Shown here piece after piece: positions 1 through 6,800 of a stretch of 6,943 bases of DNA. A program made the position numbers and the translations under genes. The notes beneath the pieces are model-generated. The model was not told the DNA's origin, made no database searches, and saw nothing but the letters and a program-made list of their open reading frames with translations. The DNA comes from an uncultured Verrucomicrobiales bacterium (lineage in GTDB: Bacteria > Verrucomicrobiota > Verrucomicrobiia > Verrucomicrobiales > Akkermansiaceae). Position 1 is the first letter of the stretch, and each line of letters begins with the position of its first letter. The stretch lies in contig CALLBE010000019.1 in assembly GCA_938001985.1 (NCBI GenBank), forward strand, positions 1 to 6,943, read 5' to 3'.

Positions 1-735
1 ATTTCTGGCTACCGACCAACCACGCCGCAAACCATGGGCTTGTGTTCGGTTTCACTTCCTAAATCTAAAAACATCAACCCTCCTGTGTCTGTGAATCTTA
101 GTAAAAATGAGATTCAATTCACCTTTGCAACCGCTATTAAAGAGCCGCTCAAAGTTAATTATCTAAAAGCATGGAATGTGAAGAAAAGTAAGGCCTACGG
201 TTCTGGACATTTTAGATGGGATGGTGAGCCTGGAGAACATGACCTTAAGGTCAGTCAAGCAAGCATACTAGAAGGCAATAAGTCATTGAGCTTAAAGACG
301 GAATCACTCTTCCGTTCTAATGTGATGGAGCTTTCCTTGACCGTGGACGGTGTTGATCTTGAGATTTATTTAAATGCAGAAGATCTAGCTGAGCCTACAG
401 AAGCAGAGATTACTTTGATTAAAAATCAAAAGAAGGCAGAAAAACTAATCGAAGGGCGTTCAAAAGAGGGCGCTGAAAGCTTTAAGTTAAAAGGCTGTAT
501 CAGTTGCCACTCATTGGAGGGTGAGAAGTTAACCGGTCCTCCACTTAACTTACTTAAATCAAACCGTAAGGCCGACCAAGCTTACTTGAAGGAATCCATA
601 CTCTTCCCGAATCGAATTATTGCCTCTGGTTATCAAGCGGCAATGCCCTCTTACCGAGGTGTTTTGACCGATCAAGAGGTGGCTGATATTGTGGCTTATT
701 TATCCCAGTTTCTAAATAGGAGACACCGAAAATAG
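1..735 (+). CDS. C-terminal part of a large exported c-type cytochrome (haem-binding domain) protein, 5' truncated by the window
   Basis: The frame is open from base 1, so the gene starts left of the window; the ATG at 34 is probably internal. Seen: a CxxCH haem c motif (Cys-Ile-Ser-Cys-His, bases 496-510), followed by Gly-Pro-Pro at about 535-543. A candidate distal haem ligand, Met at 643-645 in an AAMPSY context, precedes a C-terminal helix ending near the stop. This is a complete class I cytochrome c domain of about 85 residues. The roughly 130 residues before it look like a beta-sandwich. Their pattern (EIQFT, a KAWNVKKSKAYGS stretch, then MELSLTVDG) resembles the segment before the cytochrome domain in large multidomain haem/dehydrogenase-like proteins of Verrucomicrobiota and Planctomycetota; this is recalled similarity. 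Such proteins are exported and matured outside the cytoplasm. The signal peptide and any sugar-oxidising or PQQ-like domain would lie outside the window. The substrate is unknown. The cytochrome call is firm; the wider family is moderate. Confidence 0.8.
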   Translation: MSGYRPTTPQTMGLCSVSLPKSKNINPPVSVNLSKNEIQFTFATAIKEPLKVNYLKAWNVKKSKAYGSGHFRWDGEPGEHDLKVSQASILEGNKSLSLKTESLFRSNVMELSLTVDGVDLEIYLNAEDLAEPTEAEITLIKNQKKAEKLIEGRSKEGAESFKLKGCISCHSLEGEKLTGPPLNLLKSNRKADQAYLKESILFPNRIIASGYQAAMPSYRGVLTDQEVADIVAYLSQFLNRRHRK

Positions 736-841
736 CCAAATATGGATTTAAATGGCAAAGAATGACTTTTTTCATTGAGCTTAAGCCTTCTTTCGACCAT
801 TTCATGGATAGTAAAAATCAACTTTTCAAATAATTTTTAGA

Positions 842-2647
842 ATGCGCACACATCATTGTAACGAAATCCGTCCGTCTCATGTTGGAGAAACCGTCACACT
901 TATTGGTTGGGTTAATACAGTCCGAGACCAGGGTGGCGTTATCTTTGTCGATTTGAGAGACCGCAAAGGCATCACACAAGTTGTATTCCGTTCAGAGGTT
1001 TCACAAGAGTCAGCAGAGCTTTCTCATAAATTGCGTCAAGAAGATGTTATCCAACTCACGGGAAAAGTTGAAGCACGCTTGAAGACAGCAGAAGTGGACA
1101 CCACGAATGCGAATTTAGAAACCGGTGAAGTTGAAGTGGTTTGTCATCAGCTGACAGTCGTGAACAAGTCAGAAGTTCTTCCTTTCCAACTCGATCAAGA
1201 GTTATCCAACGAAGACCTTCGCATGAAGCATCGTTACCTTGATCTTCGTCGCCCTAGAATGGCGAAGAACTTGAGAATGCGTCACCGTATTACCAAGGCA
1301 ACGAGAGACTACTTGGATGAAAACGAGTTCTTAGAAATTGAGACCCCAATTTTATCAAAATCAACCCCTGAAGGTGCGAGAGACTTCCTTGTTCCATCTC
1401 GTTTGCAAATGGGTGATTTTTACGCATTACCGCAAGCACCTCAGCAGTACAAACAAATGCTCATGGTGGCTGGCGTTGAGAAGTACTTCCAGATTGCTAA
1501 ATGCTTCCGTGATGAGGATCTACGTGCCGACCGTCAGCCTGAGTTCACTCAGATTGATATGGAGCTCTCATTTGTCGATCAAGAGGATGTTCTCGCTCTT
1601 ATTGAAGGCATGCTTCAGCGTGTGTTTAAAGAATCTTTAGGCGCAGAGATCCCAGCTAAGTTCGATCGCATGACGTATGCCGACGCGATGAATACTTACG
1701 GTTCAGACAAGCCGGATCGTCGTTTTGGTTCCACACTTGTTGATTTCACTGATCTATTAAAAGACTGTGAGTTCAAGGTCTTTTCAGGCGCTATTAAAAA
1801 CGGTGGTGTGGTCAAGGCGATCAATGTTAAAGGCTTTGCCAATGCTTCCGTGGGTCAAATCAATGAGTTGACGAAGTTTGCTCAAGAAGCGGGCGCTAAA
1901 GGCTTGGCTTACATTCAGTGTCGAGGCGCTGAGTCAACTGAGTGGCGTTCTCCGTTTGTGAAGCGTTTAACCGAAGCTGAGATTTCAGGTTTAAAAGAAG
2001 GTTTAAATATCGAAGCGGGTGACTTGATTCTCTTTGGTGCTGATAAGTGGGAAGGCGTTTGTGATGTGCTAGGTCGTATTCGAATCAAGTGTGCTGAGAT
2101 GCTAAACACGCTGGAGGGCAATACAGACCTGAATTTCCTTTGGGTTACCGAATTCCCTCTATTGGGCTATGACGAAGAAGAAGGGAAGTGGAACGCAGTT
2201 CACCACCCATTCACACGTCCCATTCCTGAAGACGAAGAGAAGCTCCGCAACGGCGAGCTCGAAGGTCTAAGAGCGCAAGCTTATGATGTGGTTTTAAACG
2301 GTTATGAAGTGGGTGGCGGTTCGATTCGAATTCACGAAGCTGATCTTCAAGGCTCCATGTTTGACGCCCTAGGCGTGACCGCAGAAGAGAAAGAGGAAAT
2401 GTTTGGCCACATCTTAGACGCCTTTAAGTTTGGTGCGCCTCCACATGGTGGTGCCGCCCTCGGTTTAGATCGACTAGCGATGCTTATTTGTGGTGAAAAC
2501 TCAATCCGTGAAGTCATGGCATTCCCTAAAAACAACAAGGGCGTTGACCTCATGTCAGATTCTCCCGCTGCCGTAGACTTCAAACAACTACGTGACTTAA
2601 GAATCCAGAGCATCGCACCGAAAAAAGACGAAGCACCTTCGGCATAA
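842..2647 (+). CDS. aspS: Aspartyl-tRNA synthetase, bacterial type, complete
   Basis: This cytoplasmic class II synthetase attaches aspartate to tRNA-Asp using ATP. At 601 residues it has the usual bacterial length. An N-terminal OB-fold anticodon-binding domain covers about residues 1-110. The catalytic core starts near 130, with motif 1 around 147-170 and the flipping-loop sequence STPEGARDF at 174-182. Motif 2 is FRDEDLRADRQPEF at 222-235. The bacterial GAD insertion spans roughly 300-400, GGGSIRIH is at 491-498, and motif 3 GLDRLAML at 541-548 carries the ATP-binding Arg544. The ATG start is fixed by the opening MRTHHC, which matches the E. coli MRTEYC start. No clear Shine-Dalgarno precedes it: the upstream bases are AT-rich and end TTTTTAGA. 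I saw no convincing promoter in the 106-base gap, although the preceding same-strand gene ends there. Position 30 is Gln in an RDQGG context, where E. coli has Leu, so tRNA discrimination may be relaxed (see findings). Strong terminators follow. A degraded copy of codons about 393-449 lies downstream. Confidence 0.98.
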   Translation: MRTHHCNEIRPSHVGETVTLIGWVNTVRDQGGVIFVDLRDRKGITQVVFRSEVSQESAELSHKLRQEDVIQLTGKVEARLKTAEVDTTNANLETGEVEVVCHQLTVVNKSEVLPFQLDQELSNEDLRMKHRYLDLRRPRMAKNLRMRHRITKATRDYLDENEFLEIETPILSKSTPEGARDFLVPSRLQMGDFYALPQAPQQYKQMLMVAGVEKYFQIAKCFRDEDLRADRQPEFTQIDMELSFVDQEDVLALIEGMLQRVFKESLGAEIPAKFDRMTYADAMNTYGSDKPDRRFGSTLVDFTDLLKDCEFKVFSGAIKNGGVVKAINVKGFANASVGQINELTKFAQEAGAKGLAYIQCRGAESTEWRSPFVKRLTEAEISGLKEGLNIEAGDLILFGADKWEGVCDVLGRIRIKCAEMLNTLEGNTDLNFLWVTEFPLLGYDEEEGKWNAVHHPFTRPIPEDEEKLRNGELEGLRAQAYDVVLNGYEVGGGSIRIHEADLQGSMFDALGVTAEEKEEMFGHILDAFKFGAPPHGGAALGLDRLAMLICGENSIREVMAFPKNNKGVDLMSDSPAAVDFKQLRDLRIQSIAPKKDEAPSA

Positions 2648-2672
2648 GCTGTTGTCCTAAGTCAATTGCATT

Positions 2673-2706
2673 AACACCCTCGAGAAGGAGGGGTGAGAGT
2701 GTTTTT
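2673..2706 (+). terminator. Possible weak rho-independent terminator just after aspS
   Basis: AACACCCTC (2673-2681) can pair with GAGAGTGTT (2695-2703), leaving one C-A mismatch, and a run of five T (2702-2706) overlaps the end of the stem. An alternative pairing of CACCCTC with GAGGGGTG, with a bulge, competes for the same bases. It lies 26 bases past the aspS stop and only a few bases before a much stronger hairpin. It may be a first, leaky terminator or only the approach to the second one. Confidence 0.4.
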
Positions 2707-2712
2707 CTATAC

Positions 2713-2756
2713 AAAGAAGCCCTGAAGGTCGTTGATATCTTCAGGGCTTCTTTTTT
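2713..2756 (+). terminator. Strong rho-independent terminator of aspS
   Basis: A perfect 15-bp inverted repeat pairs AAAGAAGCCCTGAAG (2713-2727) with CTTCAGGGCTTCTTT (2739-2753). The loop is 11 bases, and a run of six T (2751-2756) overlaps and follows the right arm. This is a textbook intrinsic terminator 66 bases after the aspS stop codon. It should end aspS transcription before the relic region. On the minus strand the tail is only a short T run broken by G, so it probably works mainly on the plus strand. Confidence 0.92.
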
Positions 2757-2800
2757 CTAATGTTAGGAGGTTGTAATGTTTTAAGTCTCTTATGGTAGAT

Positions 2801-2959
2801 GGAGACTGGCTCTATTTGGTGGAGATAAGTGGGCGGGCCTTTGTGATGTGCTAGGTCGTATTCGAATAAAATGCACTGAGATACTAAAGACGCTTGAGGT
2901 CAAAAAGATTTGAGCTTCCTTTGGGTAAATAAAATTTATTGAGATATGAAGAAGGGAAG
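2801..2959 (+). pseudogene. Degenerate partial duplicate of aspS (catalytic-domain fragment)
   Basis: This stretch aligns collinearly and in the same orientation with aspS bases 2018-2188 (codons about 393-449, just after the GAD insertion). From 2815 to 2903 it aligns without gaps to 2033-2121, with 76 of 89 bases identical by hand count. Within that, 28 bases are identical (2840-2867 against 2058-2085). Its translation begins FGGDKWAGLCDVLGRIRIKC, against FGADKWEGVCDVLGRIRIKC in the intact protein. A one-base deletion near 2904 then shifts the frame to a TGA. After correction, DLSFLWV continues, against DLNFLWV in aspS. Further deletions of about 4 and 6 bases occur before the last match, AGAAGGGAAG (2950-2959). 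A small indel also separates 2801-2814 from the main block. No start codon, catalytic motif 2 or motif 3 is present, and it sits behind the aspS terminator, so it cannot make a synthetase. It is a relic of a duplication, or of an older or related aspS allele. Confidence 0.88.
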
Positions 2960-3275
2960 CTTCCTAACAGATAATACAACCTAGAGGTGGGGGTATGTTA
3001 GTCTCTTGTGAATCAGATTGACCTTCTACTTCTTGCACAAGATGGAATTGAATTTGAGCGAAATAAAAAGGAGATGAGTCAGAGTCTGACTTTGATCTCG
3101 TTTTGATTGATAGGTTTGGAAATAACAACCTGCGGATTACTCTAAGTTCTTCTTAAAAGGCGAACTTAAGAGAAAGTTCACGAAGCTCTGCAATCAATTA
3201 AAGATAGATTCAGGTTTTTTATTGTGAAAATAATAACATTGAAGTTTTTTAGGGCGCAAATAAACTGAGATGTAA
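2960..3275. other. Gene-free AT-rich spacer
   Basis: No convincing coding region is visible here on either strand; all frames are broken by stops. A GTG-initiated stretch of about 32 codons from 3008 has no recognisable product. Bases 3071-3099 hold an imperfect palindrome, described separately. TTGAAG (3239-3244) and TAAACT (3261-3266), 16 bases apart, could serve as a weak promoter for the gene at 3276. That would put transcription start almost at the start codon, so I give it little weight. The stretch may be further decayed sequence connected with the aspS relic, but I could not align it to any gene in the window. Confidence 0.5.
3071..3099. repeat. Imperfect palindrome in the spacer
   Basis: AGTCAGA (3077-3083) and TCTGACT (3085-3091) form a perfect 7-bp inverted repeat around a single central G. 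GAGAT (3071-3075) and ATCTC (3095-3099) extend it after small unequal spacers of 1 and 3 bases. GTTTTG follows at 3100-3105. It could be a protein-binding dyad or a weak hairpin with a poor T tail. Nothing in the window identifies a partner. Confidence 0.5.
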
Positions 3276-3716
3276 ATGAAAACATTTCCGGTTATATGCG
3301 CCTTATTCATGTGGATGCCTATTTTTGCGGCATCTACGAGTGTGACAGTTTATCTTCTAGATCATACTGGCGCACAAAGTACAAAAACAAATTTCTGGAT
3401 CGACTGGAGTGAGTCTAATCGCAGTATTGTTGCCACCCAAGTAGTTACAGGTGAACTTGCAGATAAAATAATTAATGAGCTAACCTCATCGCTGAAGAGC
3501 ACTGAAGCGGCTCATCTTTGTGGTCATGATCCAATATATGGAATCATAGCTACCAATAGGGACGGTAGACAATTAAAGACAAGTTTATGCTTTAAGTGTC
3601 TAACCTGGGTTAAGCCCAATAGAAGATTAAACATAGCAGGAAAAGCTGGAGTTGATAATAAGCTTTGCAAAATGTTAAGAGAGATAATTGAACTGCCCCT
3701 AGAATTACGTAATTGA
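3276..3716 (+). CDS. Putative secreted small protein with conserved-looking cysteines, function unknown
   Basis: The protein has 146 residues. Residues 1-19 look like a Sec signal peptide: a Lys at position 2, a hydrophobic core VICALFMWMPIF, and an Ala-Ala-Ser cleavage region. The mature protein would be exported or periplasmic. It has a short beta-like start, then a helix-rich part around ELADKIINELTSSLK (60-74). Next come LCGHDPIYGI (81-90) and LCFKC (104-108), and a C-terminal helix with Cys131. The pattern of Cys plus Pro and Gly-Ile, then about 15 residues later Cys-Phe-x-Cys, then a C-terminal helix, resembles small uncharacterised proteins I recall from Verrucomicrobiota and Planctomycetota. 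No enzymatic role is known to me. The CxxC could be a disulfide or metal site. The start is ATG 3276, because an in-frame TAA lies immediately before it; only a weak GAGA (3267-3270) serves as ribosome site. It stands alone, between the aspS relic and a bidirectional terminator. Confidence 0.75.
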   Translation: MKTFPVICALFMWMPIFAASTSVTVYLLDHTGAQSTKTNFWIDWSESNRSIVATQVVTGELADKIINELTSSLKSTEAAHLCGHDPIYGIIATNRDGRQLKTSLCFKCLTWVKPNRRLNIAGKAGVDNKLCKMLREIIELPLELRN

Positions 3717-3718
3717 AT

Positions 3719-3786
3719 GACAGCCTTAACGGGGGGGGCGTGAACATAAAATATGCAACCGATATTTTATTATTTAGGGGGCTGTC
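3719..3786. repeat. Nested inverted repeats enclosing an eight-G run
   Basis: An outer 7-bp inverted repeat, GACAGCC (3719-3725) with GGCTGTC (3780-3786), encloses an inner perfect 9-bp one. The inner pair is ATAAAATAT (3746-3754) with ATATTTTAT (3762-3770) around a 7-base loop. Between the left arms lies a run of eight G (3731-3738). The right outer arm is preceded by further G residues. The element begins 3 bases after the stop of the 146-residue gene and ends 12 bases before the bidirectional terminator. It could be a transcript 3' structure or a remnant of a small mobile or repeat element; no transposase or target-site duplication is visible. Confidence 0.55.
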
Positions 3787-3798
3787 CTCGATTTAAAT

Positions 3799-3838
3799 AA
3801 AACCCTCGCGAAACCTACTAAGGCTTCGAGAGGGTTTT
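3799..3838. terminator. Bidirectional intrinsic terminator between convergent genes
   Basis: AAAACCCTCGCGAA (3799-3812) pairs with TTCGAGAGGGTTTT (3825-3838) over 14 positions with a single mismatch and a 12-base loop. Read on the minus strand, the hairpin lies 39 bases past the nrdA stop and is followed by TTTTATTT, so it probably ends nrdA. Read on the plus strand it ends in TTTT and would also stop the transcript of the gene at 3276. Its position between two convergent genes fits a shared terminator. Confidence 0.85.
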
Positions 3839-3877
3839 GAATTTATACTGAAGATTTAGAGATAGGTAGGTTCTAAT

Positions 3878-6800
3878 TTATTGACAAGCCTCACATTCTT
3901 CACCGTTCATCATGGCCTCGATAGAGCAGGCTTTGACTTCTTCAGCCGTGTATTCCTTAGCTGCTGGAGCTGACTCTGAAGAGCCTCCCATGACACCGCG
4001 GGTTTCTTTCTTAGAATCAACCGTGGCTTTTTCGATGCTGTTGGCACCTAGAGTTCGGAGATAGTAAGTTGTTTTCATCCCTGTTTTCCATGCACGACGG
4101 TACATGTGGGAGAGCGTCTTCATGTTCGGTGAGTCAAGGAAGAGGTTAACCGATTGAGCTTGGTCAATCCACTTCTGACGGCGAGCGGCGGCATCAATGA
4201 TGTACTCGTAGCCAACCCCAAAGACAGTTTTGTGCTTTTGTTTTAAGTCGGCAGGTATGCGTACGATTTCAGCTAGTTCACCATCGTAGTACTTGAGGTC
4301 ATTGATCATCTGCTTGTCCCATAAGTTAATGGCCTTCAGGTCTTCAACCAGTTGCTTGTTGAGGACGATGAACTTACCAGACAGGTTCTCTTTGACGTAA
4401 AGGTTTTTATAATTTGGCTCAATACATGGAGTGGTTCCCATGATGTTGGAGATGGTAGCCGTTGGAGCAATCGCGAGAACGTTTGAGTTTCTCATGCCTT
4501 GTGTGGCTATTTTCTCACGGAGCGGCTGCCAGTCTAACTTGCCGCCTCGCTTGACATCAATGGCTTCGCCACGTTCTGTCTCAAGTAGGTCAACGGTGTC
4601 AGAAGGTAACAACCCTCGATCCCATTTGGAGCCTCGGTAAGATGAGTAATGTCCTCTTTCTTTAGCCAAATCCGAAGATGCTGAGTAAGCGTAGAAAGCA
4701 ACGGCCTCCATGATTTCGTCATTGAAGTCAACGGCTTCCTCGGAAGCGAAAGAAACATTCTTTTTAAATAGCGCGTTTTGAAGCCCCATCACCCCCATGC
4801 CGATTGGGCGATGCTTGGTGTTGGAGTTTTGTGCCGAAGGCGTTGGGTAGAAGTTGATGTCGATAACGTTATCTAAGGCACGGATGGCAACATCAATGGT
4901 TTCTTGAAGCTTTTCGTGGTCGATAGAACCGTCTTCGTTGACGTGGTTTTCTAAAACAACAGAACCCAGGTTGCACACGGCTGTTTCGTCCTCAGACGTA
5001 TTGAGTGTGATCTCTGTACAAAGGTTCGAAGAGTGAATAACACCGACGTGATCTTGTGGGGAACGCACGTTACAAGGATCTTTGAAGGTGATCCAAGGGT
5101 GGCCTGTCTCAAAGATCATCGAGAGCATTTTTTTCCAAAGATCGATGGCTGGAACTGTTTTTTTCCAGATTTTACCCTCAGCAGCTAAACGCTCATACTC
5201 TTCGTAACGAGTTTTGAACGCAGCGCCATAAAGCTCGTGCAGGTCTGGAGTTTCGTTAGCACGGAATAAAGTCCAGTTCTCACGCTTCTCCATGCGTTGC
5301 ATGAATAAATCGGGAATCCAGTTAGCCGTGTTCATGTCATGAGTACGACGACGCTCGTCACCCACACCAATACGAAGCTCTAAGAAGTCATAGATGTCAT
5401 TGTGCCAGGTTTCTAGGTAAGCACAGCCTGAACCACGGCGCTTGCCCCCTTGGTTCACCGCAATTAGCTGATCGTTGTGTAACTTTAAGAAAGGGATGAC
5501 GCCTTGGGATTCGCCATTGGTTCCGTGAATATGAGAACCTAAGCCACGAACGGCAGTCCATGAGCCACCGAGGCCACCGGCCCATTTTGATAAATAAGCA
5601 TTGTCCGCGATGCCTCGTTGCATGATGGACTCAATTGAGTCGTCAATTTTGTAAAGGTAGCAGGAAGAAAGCTGGCTGTGTAAGGTGCCTGAGTTGAAGA
5701 GTGTTGGGGTTGAAGAACAGAAGCGACGGCCTTTGTATAATTTATAAAGACGCTGTACCCATTGTTCTTTATCCACTGGCTCTTGTTTGAAGAGGCCCAT
5801 GGATACACGCAACCAAAAGTACTGAGGTGTCTCGAGACGTCTTGGTTTTTCGCCAGTTTTATCAACGATGAGATAACGGTCGTAAAGGGTCTGAATCCCT
5901 AGGTAATCGAAGTCTAAGTCAGCGGTTGGATCGATGAATGACGCCACTTTATCCAAGTCATACTCACGAAGCTCTGGGCTCAGGCGTTCGATCTTGATGC
6001 CGTGTTCAATGTACTTTTTGAAGTTCTTTTGGTGAGCCTCTTTGAGGGCCTCAATGCCATCTTTGACAATGTCCCAACCAAGTACTTCCTCATAAATATA
6101 AGAGAGTAAGATACGTCCTGCCATTTTAGCAAAATCAGAGTCACGCTCCATCAAGGATTTTGCATTTAAGATAATGGTTTTCTTAAGATCTTCTTTGGTG
6201 ATTTCGCTTGGAATAGAACGTCTTAACTCCTGTTCAATTTCCTGAGTAGGAACACTTAAGTTCAAGCCGATAGAAGCAAAGCGGATACGCTTTTTCAACT
6301 CTACGCCATCCCAGAATTCAGAACCTTGGTCATCCGTAACCAAGATCATCGCCTCTTGTTGAGGGTCTGCCGTTACTTCAGGAACTTCTTCGGTTTCGGC
6401 ACGCAGTCTTGCACGCTCTGAACGGTAAATGATGTAATGTTCTGCGATTGAGAAGTGACCTTGAATCATCAACTCGCGTTGAACGAGGTCCTGAACGTCT
6501 TCAATATTGATGAAGCTCTCGCCATTGCTCAGAACTTTTTTCTCAATATTGAGTGCCATCGTTTCAACATTGATGGGCTCTTGTTGCATCGCCAAGAATG
6601 CACGCTCAATCGCATTCTTGATTTTTGATAATTTCCATGGAGCCACATTGCCATTACGACGAATCAAGCGAATGTTTAGTGAGGCCTCACCGGGAGCGCC
6701 TTCTTTTCCTTGTTCTAAGCTCTGTCTCAGCATGAGTGCTTTTGCTAATTCAAAACGGTCATCGCCAATTAAAATATTGCTGACGATTTGATAAATGTCG

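Noticed and set aside
34..36. ATG as the true start of the cytochrome gene
   Set aside because: The frame is open from base 1, no signal peptide follows this ATG although a haem c protein needs export, and the preceding residues look like continuing protein.
617..805. Minus-strand ORF of 62 codons
   Set aside because: It overlaps the conserved cytochrome domain end on the other strand and has no recognisable features.
775..812. TTGAGC with a downstream GATAGT as an aspS promoter
   Set aside because: The spacing of about 26 bases is too long and the -10 match is poor.
3008..3106. Short GTG-started reading frame of about 32 codons in the spacer
   Set aside because: No ribosome site and no recognisable sequence, and its length is expected by chance.
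3177..3187. 11-base match TTCACGAAGCT to aspS near 2331
   Set aside because: It is not flanked by further similarity and its offset differs from the relic's alignment, so chance is the simpler explanation.
3777..3788. GGGGGCTGTCCT as a possible insertion-sequence end
   Set aside because: No matching transposase, opposite IS end or target duplication is visible; the similarity is too short.
4431..4640. Plus-strand ORF inside nrdA
   Set aside because: It lies wholly within the strongly conserved nrdA coding sequence and shows no protein-like signature of its own.
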